64,000 nt of DNA from Cricetomys ansorgei (GCA_026225945.1 JAMJFZ010000181.1:3224001-3288000); one strand, 5' to 3'; positions 23,480-34,692 are shown, counted from the stretch's first letter. Program-made: numbers and translations. Notes: generated from the letters alone by a model not told the origin.

Positions 23480-23934
23480 CTAGAATTGAAAACTCAGTGG
23501 TGAGTTTATCCTTAGTTTAGGCCCAACAGAAGAGGGAGTTTGTTAATCAGAAAATAGTTAAAGAAAAATTCCATTTAAAGATGGAAAATATACTGGAAAC
23601 TAGGTCATAAAAAGGGACACACCTAACACTTATATGATTATAATTTCTGGAGAAGAAAATTACAAGCAAACTGAGGCAGAAATATATTTGCAGTAAAATT
23701 CACTTAAAACTTTTAAAACTAGATTAAAGACATCAAACTGTAGATCCAAAGTACTCTATGGCACCAAAGAAGGGTAAATGAAAACAAAATCACATGTAGG
23801 TACATCATAACAAAGCTGCTGGAGTGTCAATATGGGCACATGCTTACAAGAAGCCAGAAAAGAATAGTTTTAAGGCCAAAGTCATCAAAGTCGGATTAAC
23901 CATGAAACCTCACGTTACATAGCTAAAGTGATAT
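23480..23934 (+). mobile_element. L1 ORF1 remnant
   Basis: The stretch parallels L1 ORF1 in order: aattgaaaactcagtggtga, agatggaaaatatactggaa, ttctggagaagaaaatta, gacatcaaactgtagatcca, then the cacatgtaggtacatcataac and aaagctgctggagtg segments and aagccagaaaagaatag. Frames are broken. It is interrupted on the right by a B1. Confidence 0.5.
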
Positions 23935-24115
23935 CAAGAGAGTTTTTTCTTTTTCTTTTTGTTTTTTGAGACAGGGTTTCTCTGTTGTAACTCTGGCTGT
24001 CCTGGAACTCACTCTGTAGACCAGGCTGGCCTTGAAGTCACAGAGATCCATCTGCCTTTGCCTCCTGAGTGCTGGGATTAAAGGTACGCAACACCAGTGC
24101 CCACCTACAAGAGAG
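23935..24115 (-). mobile_element. B1 SINE with 8-bp target duplication
   Basis: Complement of B1: TTTTC tail complement, gagacagggtttctctgttg, taactctggctgtcctggaa, tagaccaggctggccttgaa, ctgcctttgcctcctgagtg, aaaggtacgcaacacc. The 8-mer caagagag flanks it at 23935-23942 and 24108-24115, with mismatching bases beyond. Carries the local ttgtaactctggctg variant. Confidence 0.85.
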
Positions 24116-24400
24116 ATTCCTGGTTTTAAATATACTTATCGGAAAAGGAAAAAAGATTAATGAAAATAAACTAAGTCTCAGTCTTTAAAAGTCAGCAAAT
24201 ACATCCTGAAGAGTAGAAGGATACAAATCATATAGAAAGCAGAAATCAACGGGGAATTGAAAAAACAAAAAAAGATAGGTTGCAGGCTACAGGGAAACGA
24301 ATAGACAGCAAGAAGTGAGAAAGAGCAAGCCAAGGATTGATAAAGCCAATGATAGTGGCCTGTAGTTAGGACAGCAGAGGTTCCCTAGGCCCCTCTAGAC
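24116..24400 (+). mobile_element. Possible L1 continuation
   Basis: A-rich sequence on the far side of the B1, with L1-like words (cagcaaatacatcctgaaga, catatagaaagcagaaatca). Probably the same L1 as at 23480-23934, but the match is weak. Confidence 0.3.
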
Positions 24401-25094
24401 TCCTCCCTGGAGCACACATCACCAGCTAGTCTCTAGCAAAAGGAACAGACCAGGTGAACTGTTACATGGTAGCTAGAAGTAGATTAAGATGTGAAACTCA
24501 AGATCATTTCAGAAAGTGGACCAAAAGCAAAGTAGAAGAATTGGTGACAATTTCTTCACCAAACAAGTTGAAACTTGATAGCTTCTTGAAGGAACCAATC
24601 CATAATGTCTATAGCCTAGCACAGGTCCTCTACGCATCTTGACTGTCCGGTTCCCTGTCTCCATCCTTCTCATCAGGAATCACTAGGAACTGGATGGTCT
24701 CACTTGCAAGTGGAAGTTGGATGAGTGAAGATGAACCATGGTGCTTACAGGAAACTATTGTTTGTGATGCCCATCAAGGATGCTATGGAGATACAGGAAG
24801 CTGGTAGACATTGTTGAGAAAGTTTAGGTCAGCCTACCAATGGAGAAGTATAATATGTTGAAATGTGTGTACGACTCTCTATTGAGAAGGACAGAGGACA
24901 GAAACAACTTTTGGTTGTCCATTCAGGAAGGGATCGTTGAGAACTAAGACTTGCCTATTCTAGTTTCTAGTTACTAAATTTCCAGAGCCAATTTGGTTCT
25001 TAAAATAGCTAACTACCCCTATTTGGAGGAAGATCAACTGTACAATAACAGAGATTGATGAGAAGGTTCATAACATCAGAGCTGAGATTCAATA
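24401..25094. other. No recognised feature
   Basis: Apparently unique. The plus frame at 24454-24642 has no splice support. Confidence 0.45.
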
Positions 25095-25475
25095 TGTCAT
25101 TGCTGAAATTTGAATATTAAATATTCTCCCACAGAACCATTCATAAAAGGATTTCTCCACGGTGCTGCTCTTTGGAGGTAGTGTGACCTTTAATATATAG
25201 AAGCTAATGGAAGGAAGTTAAGTCATTGGGGACATGTGTTTTGAGAGACTATTGTGACTCCTACCTCTTTACTTCATAGAAGTCTTGTGAGTAGCTCTGC
25301 CTGTGACATACTCCTCGTATGTATTTTTTCAGCAAAGACTCAGAAGAAATGGCACCAACTGACCACAGATTGAAGACTCCAAAATGTTGAGCCAGCATGA
25401 AACTTTTCTCTTTTTAAGCTGATTATTGGAGGCATTTTTGTTAGTAAAACAGACAGTTGATTAATACAATCATTC
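25095..25475 (+). mobile_element. MLT1-like MaLR LTR
   Basis: LTR order: tgaaatttgaatattaaata, gctgctctttggaggtagtg, gaagttaagtcattggggac, aagaaatggcaccaactgac, cacagattgaagactccaaa, then a gagccagcatgaaac segment and gtaaaacagacagttgatta. Moderately diverged. Confidence 0.6.
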
Positions 25476-26556
25476 TGTCTGACACAATCCTGAAAACTAT
25501 TGGGAAGGTGAAACGTCTCCGGGGCAGTCATGTAAGAGATACTGTGTGACGCTCAGGACTAGGGCACAGCAAGCTTCTGGCTCAAGATCAACGTTGTCTT
25601 GGTTTGCTACATGAATATTAATGATAAGGGCACTGGCTGGAAACCATAATTGCAATCTCCACTTTTAGTTAAAGTTTAATAAAACTATCCAATTCTGTGA
25701 CTTTCTTATTTCCTTTTTTCAGGTTAGGCAACATCTCATTTCCTACCCTGTCCGAATGTATGGACAACTCCAGGTATTTCAGCATAGAATATCGGCATAG
25801 GAATGTTTACCTCCCTTCCATCGTGTATTGGGCTTTGTGTTTCTTCCTGTTGATTAGTTAGTTGGAAACTGAAGGGACCACTTTAAAGAGCTAGGTATAT
25901 TTAGAAATTTGGTGTGAGGGAAAGAGACAAAAGGGTGGGGGAGGGGAGAAAGAGAAGTAGGCTTCTCTTTTCCTGGTGTAAGACTAGCATTTCTTATCTC
26001 TGCAAGACATAGGATTCTCCTTGCCACAGTTGTTCTGGTGATGAATTAGGGCTTCCCGTTTACAAACATGCTGTCCTAAACCTGATCATGACAATATTCA
26101 GTCAAATCCCTAGCTCCATCAGAGTTTCATAAATGTGACTTTTGTGCATCCATGTGCACATACACACTTGCTCGTGCAATCATATGTCACCAATTATCAA
26201 AGTCTTTCAACTTCACAGCCTCCATCACACACAAAACTTTCAGGAGGTACTAATGGTAGTCCTCATCAACTCAGGAGAAAATCCTGCGCCCACGTTCCCT
26301 CCAATACTGTGAACTCTTGGTGCCCAGGGTGAGTTTGAGAAAAAGTAAGAGTTGAAAAGCAGAGTTTGGAGACTTATGTTCTTCTTGGCATTGTTGGAAA
26401 GGCTGGTCCCTCACTCCTGCTAGACTTTTACCGAGTCAGTTTCAAATCAGGGTGGAAGGGTCTATATCTCCCAGGTCCAGATGCTGCTGCTCCTGTTTGG
26501 CTTTTCATTTGGGAAATGCTTATTTACAGCTTTGTGCTTGCAGGAGAGCTGTCAGC
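25476..26556. other. No recognised repeat; one exon-like block on the plus strand
   Basis: 1.1 kb. The interval 26242-26328 is bounded by an acceptor-like aaaactttcag and a donor-like cagg|gtgagt and is open in one frame, but nothing else supports it. Confidence 0.35.

Positions 26557-26602
<46 letters not shown>
26557..26602. repeat. (GT)n microsatellite
   Basis: About 18 GT units ending in a short TATG run. Source of the Val-Cys strings in the overlapping frames. Confidence 0.95.
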
Positions 26603-26604
<2 letters not shown>

Positions 26605-26959
26605 AAGAAAATATCCTGGCAGGTCCAAAGCACTGAATCTTCAAGAGATAACACTTCTTACCATAGATCTTCTCCTTCATTCTGTGTATTTTTATTATCC
26701 AACTTTTGAAAGTCAGAATCTGTAGCATTTTATCAGTGAATCTTGGTGTCTATTCCTAACTTTCATTCTTTCTTGAGTCTGTCATATTTGAGTCTAATCA
26801 TATTTCTCCCCGGGATGCATCATGTTTTGCCTTACATGTTCGACAGAAAAGGAGTTAAGAGGCTGTCTTCCCATGCCTAGTGCTAAATAACCCACATTTT
26901 CTTTGGAAATGCTCCAATCTTCCTCCCAGGGCTCTTCCAGCCAAGACCTTCTTTCTTCC

Positions 26960-27058
26960 TATTAAGTTTCCTAGTTCGTTCATTTGTTAGTTCGTTTGTT
27001 CCTTCATTTCTTCCTTTCTTCACCTTCTTCTCTCTCTCTTTTTCTCTCTCTCTCCCTG
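26960..27058. repeat. CT-rich low-complexity tract
   Basis: Pyrimidine strand built from TTCC, TTCG and CT units, ending in ctctctctcccctg-like sequence. The minus-strand frame 26883-27077 (Arg/Glu/Lys-rich) is an artefact of it. Confidence 0.85.
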
Positions 27059-27214
27059 CTTTGAAAATAATATACAATAGTGTCTATAAATATGAAAGCG
27101 ATTAACAGAGAAGAAAATATTTCTATACCTGAGTACTTTAAAATTGAAAACAACAGAGTGGGAACACATATTTACAAAATATCATCCAAAAGTATGTGTT
27201 CAGAATGTATAAAG

Positions 27215-27505
27215 AGCAGAGGATGGTGGTATGTGATTTTTTTGTTTGTTTGTTTTGTTTTGCTTTTTTTTTTTTTTTTTTTTTTCAAAACACAGTTTCT
27301 CTGTTGTAACTCTGGCTGTCCTGGAACTCACTCTGTAGACCAGGCTGGCCTCGAACTCATAGAGATCTGCCTGCCTCTGCCTCCTGAGTCCTAGGTGGTA
27401 TATGATTTTAATCCCAAGACTTGGGAGGCAGAGGCAGGTGGATCTCTGTGAGTTCAAGGCCAGTCACAGCTACACAGTGAGATCCTGTCCCAAAATGGCA
27501 ACAAC
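27215..27505 (+). mobile_element. B1 SINE interrupted by an inverted B1
   Basis: The sense B1 left end (gagcagaggatggtggtatg, 27215-27240) resumes at 27395-27505 with tggtatatgattttaatccc, ggaggcagaggcaggtggat, gagttcaaggccagtcacag and gatcctgtcccaaaatgg. The break holds a second B1 in the opposite orientation. Confidence 0.8.
27241..27394 (-). mobile_element. B1 SINE nested inside B1
   Basis: Complement of B1: TTTG and T-rich tail, cacagtttctctgttgtaac, ctggctgtcctggaactcac, tagaccaggctggcctcgaa, tgcctgcctctgcctcctga. The target duplication lies within the host B1: gtggtatgtgatttt (27226-27240) and gtggtatatgatttt (27395-27409), one mismatch in 15. Confidence 0.87.
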
Positions 27506-27514
27506 AACACCGGG

Positions 27515-28065
27515 GATAAGTAATGGATAGGGTGAAAGGTGTAAAACAAGAATTGCAATAAACATATGATGAAGAGAAAGAAATAAGAAAATATGAAAAC
27601 AGAAAAATGAGGGCAAAGCTCAAACATGCAATAGAAATAATTAAACATTTTACTTTCTGACGTCTTGAGAAAGTCAAAGGATTTTTAGCTTCACCGATAA
27701 ATAATAAACATTAAGTGTCTCAATAATAAAACTGACATAAATATTGAAGTCTGTAAAGATAGAACAGTAATCAATTTTGAGGTGATATATTAAAAATTTA
27801 TACACAAGGAATGGTTCACTGGAGAAGAGATTTACCAACATTAACCCAGGAAGAGATAGGAAGCCAGAATAGTCTTAAAGTCACCGTTCGCAAAGAAAAT
27901 ATTAAATATTGAGAGTTTTAGAAGGAACTTCTACCAAGAAGTTAAAGAAGCTGGACAGTAAAACCAAATGATTTAAACATGATTTATTGAGGATAGAAAA
28001 ACAGAAAATAATTGAAACTCATGTTGTCAGGGTAATTTGATCCTGAAAGTAAAACCAAAAACAGG
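27515..28065 (+). mobile_element. L1 (old, L1M-like) ORF2 remnant
   Basis: A-rich strand with ORF2-like order: agatttaccaacattaaccc, aggaagagataggaagccag, agtcttaaagtcaccg, and downstream aagaaagttaaag-type words. Many stops; no intact frame. Confidence 0.45.
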
Positions 28066-28129
28066 TATTAATATAGATAAGATATAGATATGAATTGTTT
28101 GATACTATTTCTAAGAAGAGATGAATTTC

Positions 28130-28598
28130 TTTTCCTCTACAGTTTTTATTGCCATTATTTTCCCACCACTACTGTGTGACAGCAGTGATACTGTGACAGT
28201 TCTGGAACTGGCTTTTAAAAGGAAAGGTGGGTATGCACTGGTTTCTTAGAAGCTGGAGTTACTATGTAAGAAATAACACTTCCCTATTGTGTGGTGCATG
28301 GGGCAAAGCCCTGGGACTGTATGGAGACAAGAGGTCTAACATTCGCCTAACATCCCCGCCTTTCCACCAAGACATATTTGATTGAATTTGTCTTGGACTA
28401 CAGCCCAGCTCTTTCACTAGCTCAATACTACTTCTTGATCTCAGTTAATACCACGTACAACTAAAAACTTTCCCAGGGAAATGCTACCCAAAAGTCTAAC
28501 TCACAAAATCAAGAAGCGTGATAAAATAGAGACTATTGCTTTAAGCCAAGCCTCTGTGTTTGTAAGTACTCGGTTATGCAGCAATTAAAAGCTGGAAC
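28130..28598 (+). mobile_element. Possible MLT-type LTR remnant
   Basis: The right end resembles an MLT1 terminus (gactattgctttaagccaag, ctctgtgtttgtaagtactc, ttatgcagcaattaaaagct), and the middle has cagttctggaactggctttt. Decayed. Confidence 0.3.
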
Positions 28599-28697
28599 AG
28601 TTTGTGCTGTGAAGAGAACTCACTCTACAAAGCCAGCTGTGAACGTAGATGCAAAACACATGGACTCACACTGGCAAAATCCAAATCCAGTGTACTA

Positions 28698-28698
<1 letters not shown>

Positions 28699-28732
<34 letters not shown>
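28699..28732. repeat. (AC)n microsatellite
   Basis: About 16 AC units, followed at 28748-28775 by a short ATGC/AT run (gcatgcatgcatacatatat). Confidence 0.95.
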
Positions 28733-29082
28733 CTACCTGATTACACTCATGCATGCATGCATACATATATATATGGAAGCTATATTCTAGTTGTCATGAA
28801 TTTTCTGCTCCGCAGAATAAGATTTCCTAGAATATAACATCATTTTCTGCATGCTTTTGTAAAGTAATAAATGCCTTGCCATTACTACAGAAATGATCAA
28901 TGGCTTATTTATCTTGGAACTGCAGCTGACATACCTCTGCTACATTTATTTTTCACTTGTAATCTATGATACAAATACCATATTTTATACATTTTGAAGA
29001 GTATTCTATTCTGCATCATTGGTCAATGTGTCTATCCTTTCATAACAACACAATTGTGATCTATTCCATTAAAAGATTAAAA

Positions 29083-29290
29083 TGGGGCTGGATGATAGCT
29101 CAGTAGGTAAAGTACTTACTGTACAAGCATGAAGACCAGGGATTGGATCCCAGCACCCATATAAATATTGGACAGACATTTTTGCCTGACTGTAATACCA
29201 GCATTCTCTTGGGAGGAGATGAAAAGGTAGATAGCTAAGCTGGCCAAGTCAAGTGAGAAACCCTGTCTTAATATAAAAGGTAGGGTAGTT
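29083..29290 (+). mobile_element. B4 SINE
   Basis: ID-like head (ggggctggatgatagctcag, taggtaaagtacttac, gattggatcccagcaccc) joined to a B1-like body (ctgtaataccagcattctct, agctggccaagtcaagtgag, aaccctgtcttaat). Confidence 0.62.
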
Positions 29291-29394
29291 TCTCAGACTT
29301 TTGTCTACTTTTGTTAAGTGCAGTACCTTTTCTTAACAGCTTAACATCTGACACATGTTCTATCCAAGGACAATATATTAATCATTGAGGGTGC

Positions 29395-29752
29395 ACATAT
29401 AACAAATGGGCACATGAAAATATTTTTTACATGAAAATAAATTCAGCATCATTATCCATCACAAAAATGCAATTCAAGACCACCATACATGTGATCATAT
29501 GCCTAGCTGAACAACTAAATGAAAATAACACCAAATTCTTACGAGACAAAGAAACTGGATCATTTTTACATCATTTTAATGTCATTTTACATTACAACAT
29601 TACATGATGTTAATACAGATTGGTGTAGCCACTCCAGAAAAGTGCTGGGCTTTGCTGACAAAACTTAGCATGTGAGTTCTAATCACCTGTGAATTGTTCT
29701 CTTGGGCTATTATAGAGATAAATAAAAACTTCTGTTTGAAAATAAAACTGTA
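29395..29752 (+). mobile_element. L1 ORF2 3' remnant
   Basis: Follows ORF2 near the C terminus: cagcatcattatccatcaca, aaaatgcaattcaagaccac, gagacaaagaaactggatca, ggtgtagccactccagaaaa. Frames broken; internal deletion likely. Confidence 0.48.
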
Positions 29753-29796
29753 CAAAATATACATATGGGGCGTGATGGTGGAAGACACCTAAAGTC

Positions 29797-29933
29797 AACA
29801 CACACACATATCACACACACTCAGAGACAGACACACAAACACACAGACACATCCACCCACAGATACACACACACACACACACACAGACACACACAGACAC
29901 ACACAGACACACACAGACACACACACACACACA

Positions 29934-29980
<47 letters not shown>

Positions 29981-30075
29981 GAGAAGGGGGGGAGAGAGAG
30001 AGACAGAAAGAGAGACAGAGAGAGAGAGAGAGTGAGAGAGAGAGAGAGAGAAGAGAGAGACAGGAGAGGGAGATA
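29797..30075. repeat. Compound (AC)n / (ACAGAC)n / (GA)n repeat
   Basis: About 180 bp of AC and CAGACA units pass abruptly at 29978 into about 90 bp of GA-rich purine sequence. The first part alternates purine and pyrimidine; the second is a homopurine strand. The Thr-His frame (plus) and Ser-Leu/Val-Cys frame (minus) are artefacts. Confidence 0.96.
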
Positions 30076-30189
30076 AAGAGATAAAGACACTAAATAAGTA
30101 AATATAGACTTACAAACCCACTTAGAATAAAGGGGCAGAAAGACATATTTTTAATCCAGTGAGGGATTTCTACTCAGAATCAGTAGCAA

Positions 30190-30480
30190 GCCTCATGTCT
30201 ACTGTGGATTTTTCGAGAGTACAGAGTTCCCGAGGAAGCAAGTGGCAGACAGAGTCACTAGTCCAAGAAACAGACTCTGGAGATTAATGCTTTTTGGTGC
30301 AAATCCGTTTATTGTGGAGAGAAACGGTTTTTATGGAGAAATTAGGGCGGTGCACAAGGGAGAAGGCCAATAGCATTGGTCTATGCTTACTAGACATTTT
30401 AACCAGCCTACCTAAAGCTTGTTAATTGGAGAGGACATGGTAAGGTCAGTGAAAGCCCAATCATCTAATAGCTTGAATGC
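30190..30480 (-). mobile_element. Possible ERV LTR fragment, antisense
   Basis: Holds gcaaatccgtttattgtgga, where tttatt could be an antisense polyadenylation signal, with an A/G-rich flank and an accagcctacctaaagc segment. Family not recognised; the link to the LTR at 30780 is unclear. Confidence 0.28.
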
Positions 30481-30779
30481 AAAGGCTCTCAGCGTATCCC
30501 TATAGTTGATATTGGTGATCAAGGTTTCCTCAAAGACAGAGGAAGTAGAATGATTTTGGCAGTGGTTTTCTGCCTTTGGGGTTAGAGGACTCAACCAAGA
30601 AGCTTCTCATGCTTCTCTGTCCTTGAAAGAGAACAAAGAGTAAAATTTCAGCTAGAAAGCTAAACTTATTGAAACACCCCCCCACCCCTCCCACCCCCAT
30701 TGCTGAGAACAGGCTTATCAGAAAATTCCCAACCTCCTTGAGCAAAAACACCAGAATGTCCATAAGACATTCTTAGTTT

Positions 30780-31082
30780 TCCTACCTCCTCACCCCTCCC
30801 TTGCGGTACTGGTCACCGGGTCCGGTTAATACCTACCAGTCATTTTAGAGGTCAACCCCCTGGGGCCAATCCTGAACCGCCAAGGCATGTAAGCCCTGCT
30901 TGCGTTTTTTTTTTTTTTTTTTCCTATATAAACTCAACACCCCCTGTGAGCGGGCCACTGCTGCACCTGCTGTGTCAGGGAGGCATGTGGCCCAGCTCCA
31001 GTCTGAATTAGAGACCTCGTGTGTTTTACATCAGATTGGACTCCTTGGTGGTTATTGGGGATCTGAATGTGGGCACAACAGG
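30780..31082 (+). mobile_element. ERV LTR with TATA box
   Basis: A U3-like GC-richer stretch (ggtcaccgggtccggttaat, gaaccgccaaggcatgtaag) and an 18-bp T run precede a TATA box (tatataaa, 30925-30932). U5-like sequence follows (agacctcgtgtgttttacat, tggactccttggtggttatt) and ends near gggcacaaca. No internal viral gene is recognisable. Probably a solo or partial LTR. The 128-codon plus frame at 30900-31286 overlaps it and is not gag-, pol- or env-like. Confidence 0.45.
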
Positions 31083-31289
31083 TTCAAACGGTGTGCCACG
31101 AACCACCATTTTAAAGGGCCACACGATTTTCCACAGGCCAGAGTAGACACTTCTGCACCAGCGCCCCTGTCTTTCTCTCCTGTCACTGGGATCCTTTCAA
31201 CTCGAACAGTCTGCTGTTCTATTGCATTCCCATTCCCATTGCATTTAAAACCAGGAAGACTGTTTATCATTAGCACTTCTATTTAACCT

Positions 31290-31738
31290 TATGCTTCAAA
31301 TCCCATTAATACAGCCAACCACAGGAAAGAAACAAAATGCACAAATGCTATTGATAACAGCAACTGGATGGGCAGAAGTTTCTAGTAACAAATGAATAAA
31401 AATAGACCAACCTATGGAAACATTTAAAATTTTCATCAAAAGATTTTGAAGACCTGTATATATAAAAGACATCAATTCACAGATAGAAAGAGTTGGTATC
31501 ATAAAGGTTTATGTTTTCCTCAAGTTCATCTTTAGAATCAGTGTCATTTCAACAGTGGCTTCAGGGACGCTTAACAAGCCGATATATAAATTTGTGTAAA
31601 ATGGCAAAATGGCGTAAAATAGACAAGACATCCCTAAAGAATGAAAAAGCAAGAAGAAAACTCTGGTGGGAAGACTTACCAAGTAAGCTTCTGGGATATA
31701 AAGCTTCGGTAGTTAATTTATTTAATACTTAAGAGGAA
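31290..31738 (+). mobile_element. L1 (old) ORF2 remnant
   Basis: ORF2-like order: atgctattgataacagcaac, agttggtatcataaaggttt, cctcaagttcatctttagaa, ggcaaaatggcgtaaaatag, agacttaccaagtaagcttc. No intact frame. Confidence 0.5.
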
Positions 31739-32659
31739 ATAAACATGGTGATCACAGGCACACAGTAGACAGACTCTCCAAACATATAAAATGTGATAAT
31801 TACGGTGTGCATCATAATCAGGAATGCTAAATGTAATAGATATGTCTACGGCAGTTCCATTAATGATAGGTCATCTATTCTTAGGAATTATTCAGAGGGG
31901 ATGGTTCATCCTAAAGATAACTGATTCTCGGGGCAGAGGAGCCACCACAAGTAGACTCTTAGTTGCCCTTCTGCTGAGTGCATGGTTGTGTCACGTCTCC
32001 AATTACTGTGCTGTTCTCCCCATTGCCTGATGAGTTCCCAGCCATGGGAACATTCATTTTGGATACTGAGATGCTCTGGGCTTCATTGTGTCTTGTCTCC
32101 CTTGCAACAGCAGTTCTCCAGTCTTTTCACCACAGTCTTTGGGATGAATGTAAATTACTAGTGCTGTTTCTCACTTCAGTCACACTAGTCTGATTTGCTC
32201 ACACGTTGTCATTATTAGGCAAGTTCCCGGAGGGTACAGTCGATGGTAATGATTGCTAGTGCCTGGGCTGCTATTGGAGATGAAGCATGGAATGCACATG
32301 TACTGTGGTTATAGTCACAGAAGGGATTAAGAAGAAAAAGTGAAAGTCATGGCATCCTCTGTGTGCTTCACGCACTGTACCGATCGTATTTCCATGTATG
32401 GAGCTACGGGATTAGCACGTCAAAATGAATTTTAGGCCAACCATCAAACCTGCTTATTTCACAGAAGTGGTGATGCTCCCAGATGTCAAGTGGCTCATGG
32501 AGCTCTGAAGTTGCAAAAGGAATGCCTAGTCTACTGTGATTTCCTTAAATGATTTCTTATTCTGGCCTTTCAGAAACAGAAGAGAGAATTTAGTATCTTG
32601 GACCTAAGAATATCGCCGGTCACTATCATAACTCTCAAAACTGTCCTCGTGCTTAAAAG
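31739..32659. other. No recognised feature
   Basis: Some L1-like A-rich words persist to about 31930. The rest appears unique. The plus frames at 31824-32193 have no exon support. Confidence 0.4.
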
Positions 32660-33046
32660 AGAAGTGTTTGATCCTGTGCGGTCTGTGCATGCAGTTCCAG
32701 TTGTGAGTTCACATGTGCAATAGGCCTGTCGTGTCTAGTAATTATCATGGATCAGGAGTGACTCATGAAGCCCCACCCCTAGCGGAGAAACTATTGGCAA
32801 TTGATGGCTTTTTAGGGAGAGACAGTCAAGCATGTAGCCCCACTCCAGTAGATGGATCTACACCCACAAATACCAGCCAGAATTAAGTGGACTTGTTGGG
32901 TTAGAAAAAAAGAACACATGAGGTTGGGAGGCGAAAGTGGTTGTGAGGGGAAAGAGGAGGAATATGGGAAGCAGGAGTGGCATGTGGACCTGATCAAAAC
33001 TCATTATATGCATGTACGGAATTCTTAATATTCAAAACAAGACTAG
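32660..33046 (+). mobile_element. L1 3' end, sense
   Basis: Muroid L1 3' UTR order: agaaactattggcaattgat, gggagagacagtcaagcatg, cagtagatggatctacaccc, attaagtggacttgttgggt, a purine-rich stretch, then tatgcatgtacggaattctt and an A-rich end. Confidence 0.65.
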
Positions 33047-34602
33047 TGCTAAGTTTGCTTACAAGGTCATTGCATAACATGACCTTCCTAGTACCTCATA
33101 CCTGTGGATTATGTGATTCACTATGAACCTATGAACCATGACTTAGCCTAGGTGTCATTCATAATTCTGAATAGCACTGAATTATTCTAATCTATGATAG
33201 AAAGAGAAAAATCTGTATGAATTCTGGGCTAGACAAATACCATTATTTTTTAATAAAAATTCATTTATGTAAATTTATAGAATGAAAGACTTTTAAATAC
33301 TTTGATTAAACAACTGTCTATAATTACATCATTTCAAAGCCCGTCTCTAAAATTTGGTTTAAGCCTAGGTTATAGCTAATTAGTTAGAACACTTTTACTT
33401 AATATTTGCTTTTATAGTCTCACATAAGGCTTAATAATACACTAATCTGATTTAATGTTCTACAGCCTGAAGTGTTTTTGAACAAGCCTTGCTTCAGTTA
33501 CCACTAGGATTCCTTTACTAAAAAAATCCTGGTCTCATTTTGATTGTGAGAATTACACAGAAATAACATATTTCCCTGGCTTTTAATGATGTCTCAATTT
33601 GTATCTGTGCCATTATATTATCCAGTTAACTGAAAAAAATTCAGTTGGATATCATGAATGATCCTAAATTTTAGATGATAGAATGCCGGGCACTCACCAG
33701 TCATGGCTGATTATTTTGCAGAGATCTGAAGTTGGCTAAATTGATTTATTTTACAGAAAACCAAACCACCATTACCACCATCAGGACGGGTTGTAAACTG
33801 CTCAGCTAGAACATGTTAAATTTAGATTTGCATCCTAACTGGGAGTATGAGAGAAGCATGGATTTTGTTTTTGATTCTCTGGAAGCAGGAGCTGAAAGAA
33901 GGGAGACATTTGTGCACGGAGATGAATGATACTCAGATCCCACTGGCTTTGCTTCATGCATCGCTGGAGACACATGGCCCACCTTCTCTACCTCTCCAAA
34001 AGCAGGATTCTGGCTGATCCACCCAAGAGTCTGAAATTCTCAGCTTTTCCCCAAACCATTTTTAACCCTAACTAAACAAGCAGATTGTTAAGTAAGGTAG
34101 GTATTTATTACAACACTCAACAATGATGCTGTTTGCATGTGATGCAGATGATACAGAGAATTGATTCTATGGACTCTAGTTTCTACTGTGTGTGCTTATG
34201 TTGGTGGGTAGGTTGATCTGTGTTTTATTCTGTGTTCTCATTCATAAATGTTCCAATAGCCGATAGCTGAGTGATACACCAAGACAGCAAGGCCTGAGCT
34301 TTTGTGTGTACCCTGGCACCTCCCTCTTTTCCCTTGAGAAGAAGTACCCTAGTCATAGGGAAGATAACCTCTCATAATGGACCCATTGCCATGGTTAAAA
34401 TGACATGAACAGGGCAGCAGGGGATCTGGACTAGGATAGCTCATGTCCTCTGTAGGGTGTTATAAACAGAATCTGGGAGAAAGACAATATCTTTCCTCTG
34501 TGTTCAGGGACTGGGAATATGAGGCACGTCCCTTGCTATGTATGTTAGGAGACAGGGTCAGAGCATCATGAAGTAAAGAATAGGAGAGAAATGGAGGGTA
34601 AG
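33047..34602. other. No recognised repeat
   Basis: 1.55 kb, AT-rich in the first half, apparently repeat-free. Contains tatagctaattagttagaac at about 33371. No supported exon. Confidence 0.4.
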
Positions 34603-34692
34603 ATGATGATGAGGAGGATGATGATAGTGCAGAAGAGGAGGAGGAGGAGGAAGAGGAGGAGGAGGAGGAGGAGGAGGAGGGGAGAGGGGGTA
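34603..34692. repeat. (GAG)n / (GAT) purine repeat
   Basis: GATGAGGAGGATGATGAT-type units merge into about 50 bp of nearly pure GAG. Produces the poly-Leu minus-strand frame at 34566-34769, which is not a gene. Confidence 0.93.

Noticed and set aside
29765..30090. Long Thr/His-rich and Ser/Leu/Val/Cys-rich frames
   Set aside because: Translation of AC and GA simple repeats.
30900..31286. 128-codon plus-strand frame after a T run
   Set aside because: Overlaps the ERV TATA and U5-like region; no gag, pol or env motif.
31296..31740. acttaccaagtaagct as a splice donor on either strand (31670)
   Set aside because: Lies inside an L1 ORF2 remnant; palindromic coincidence.
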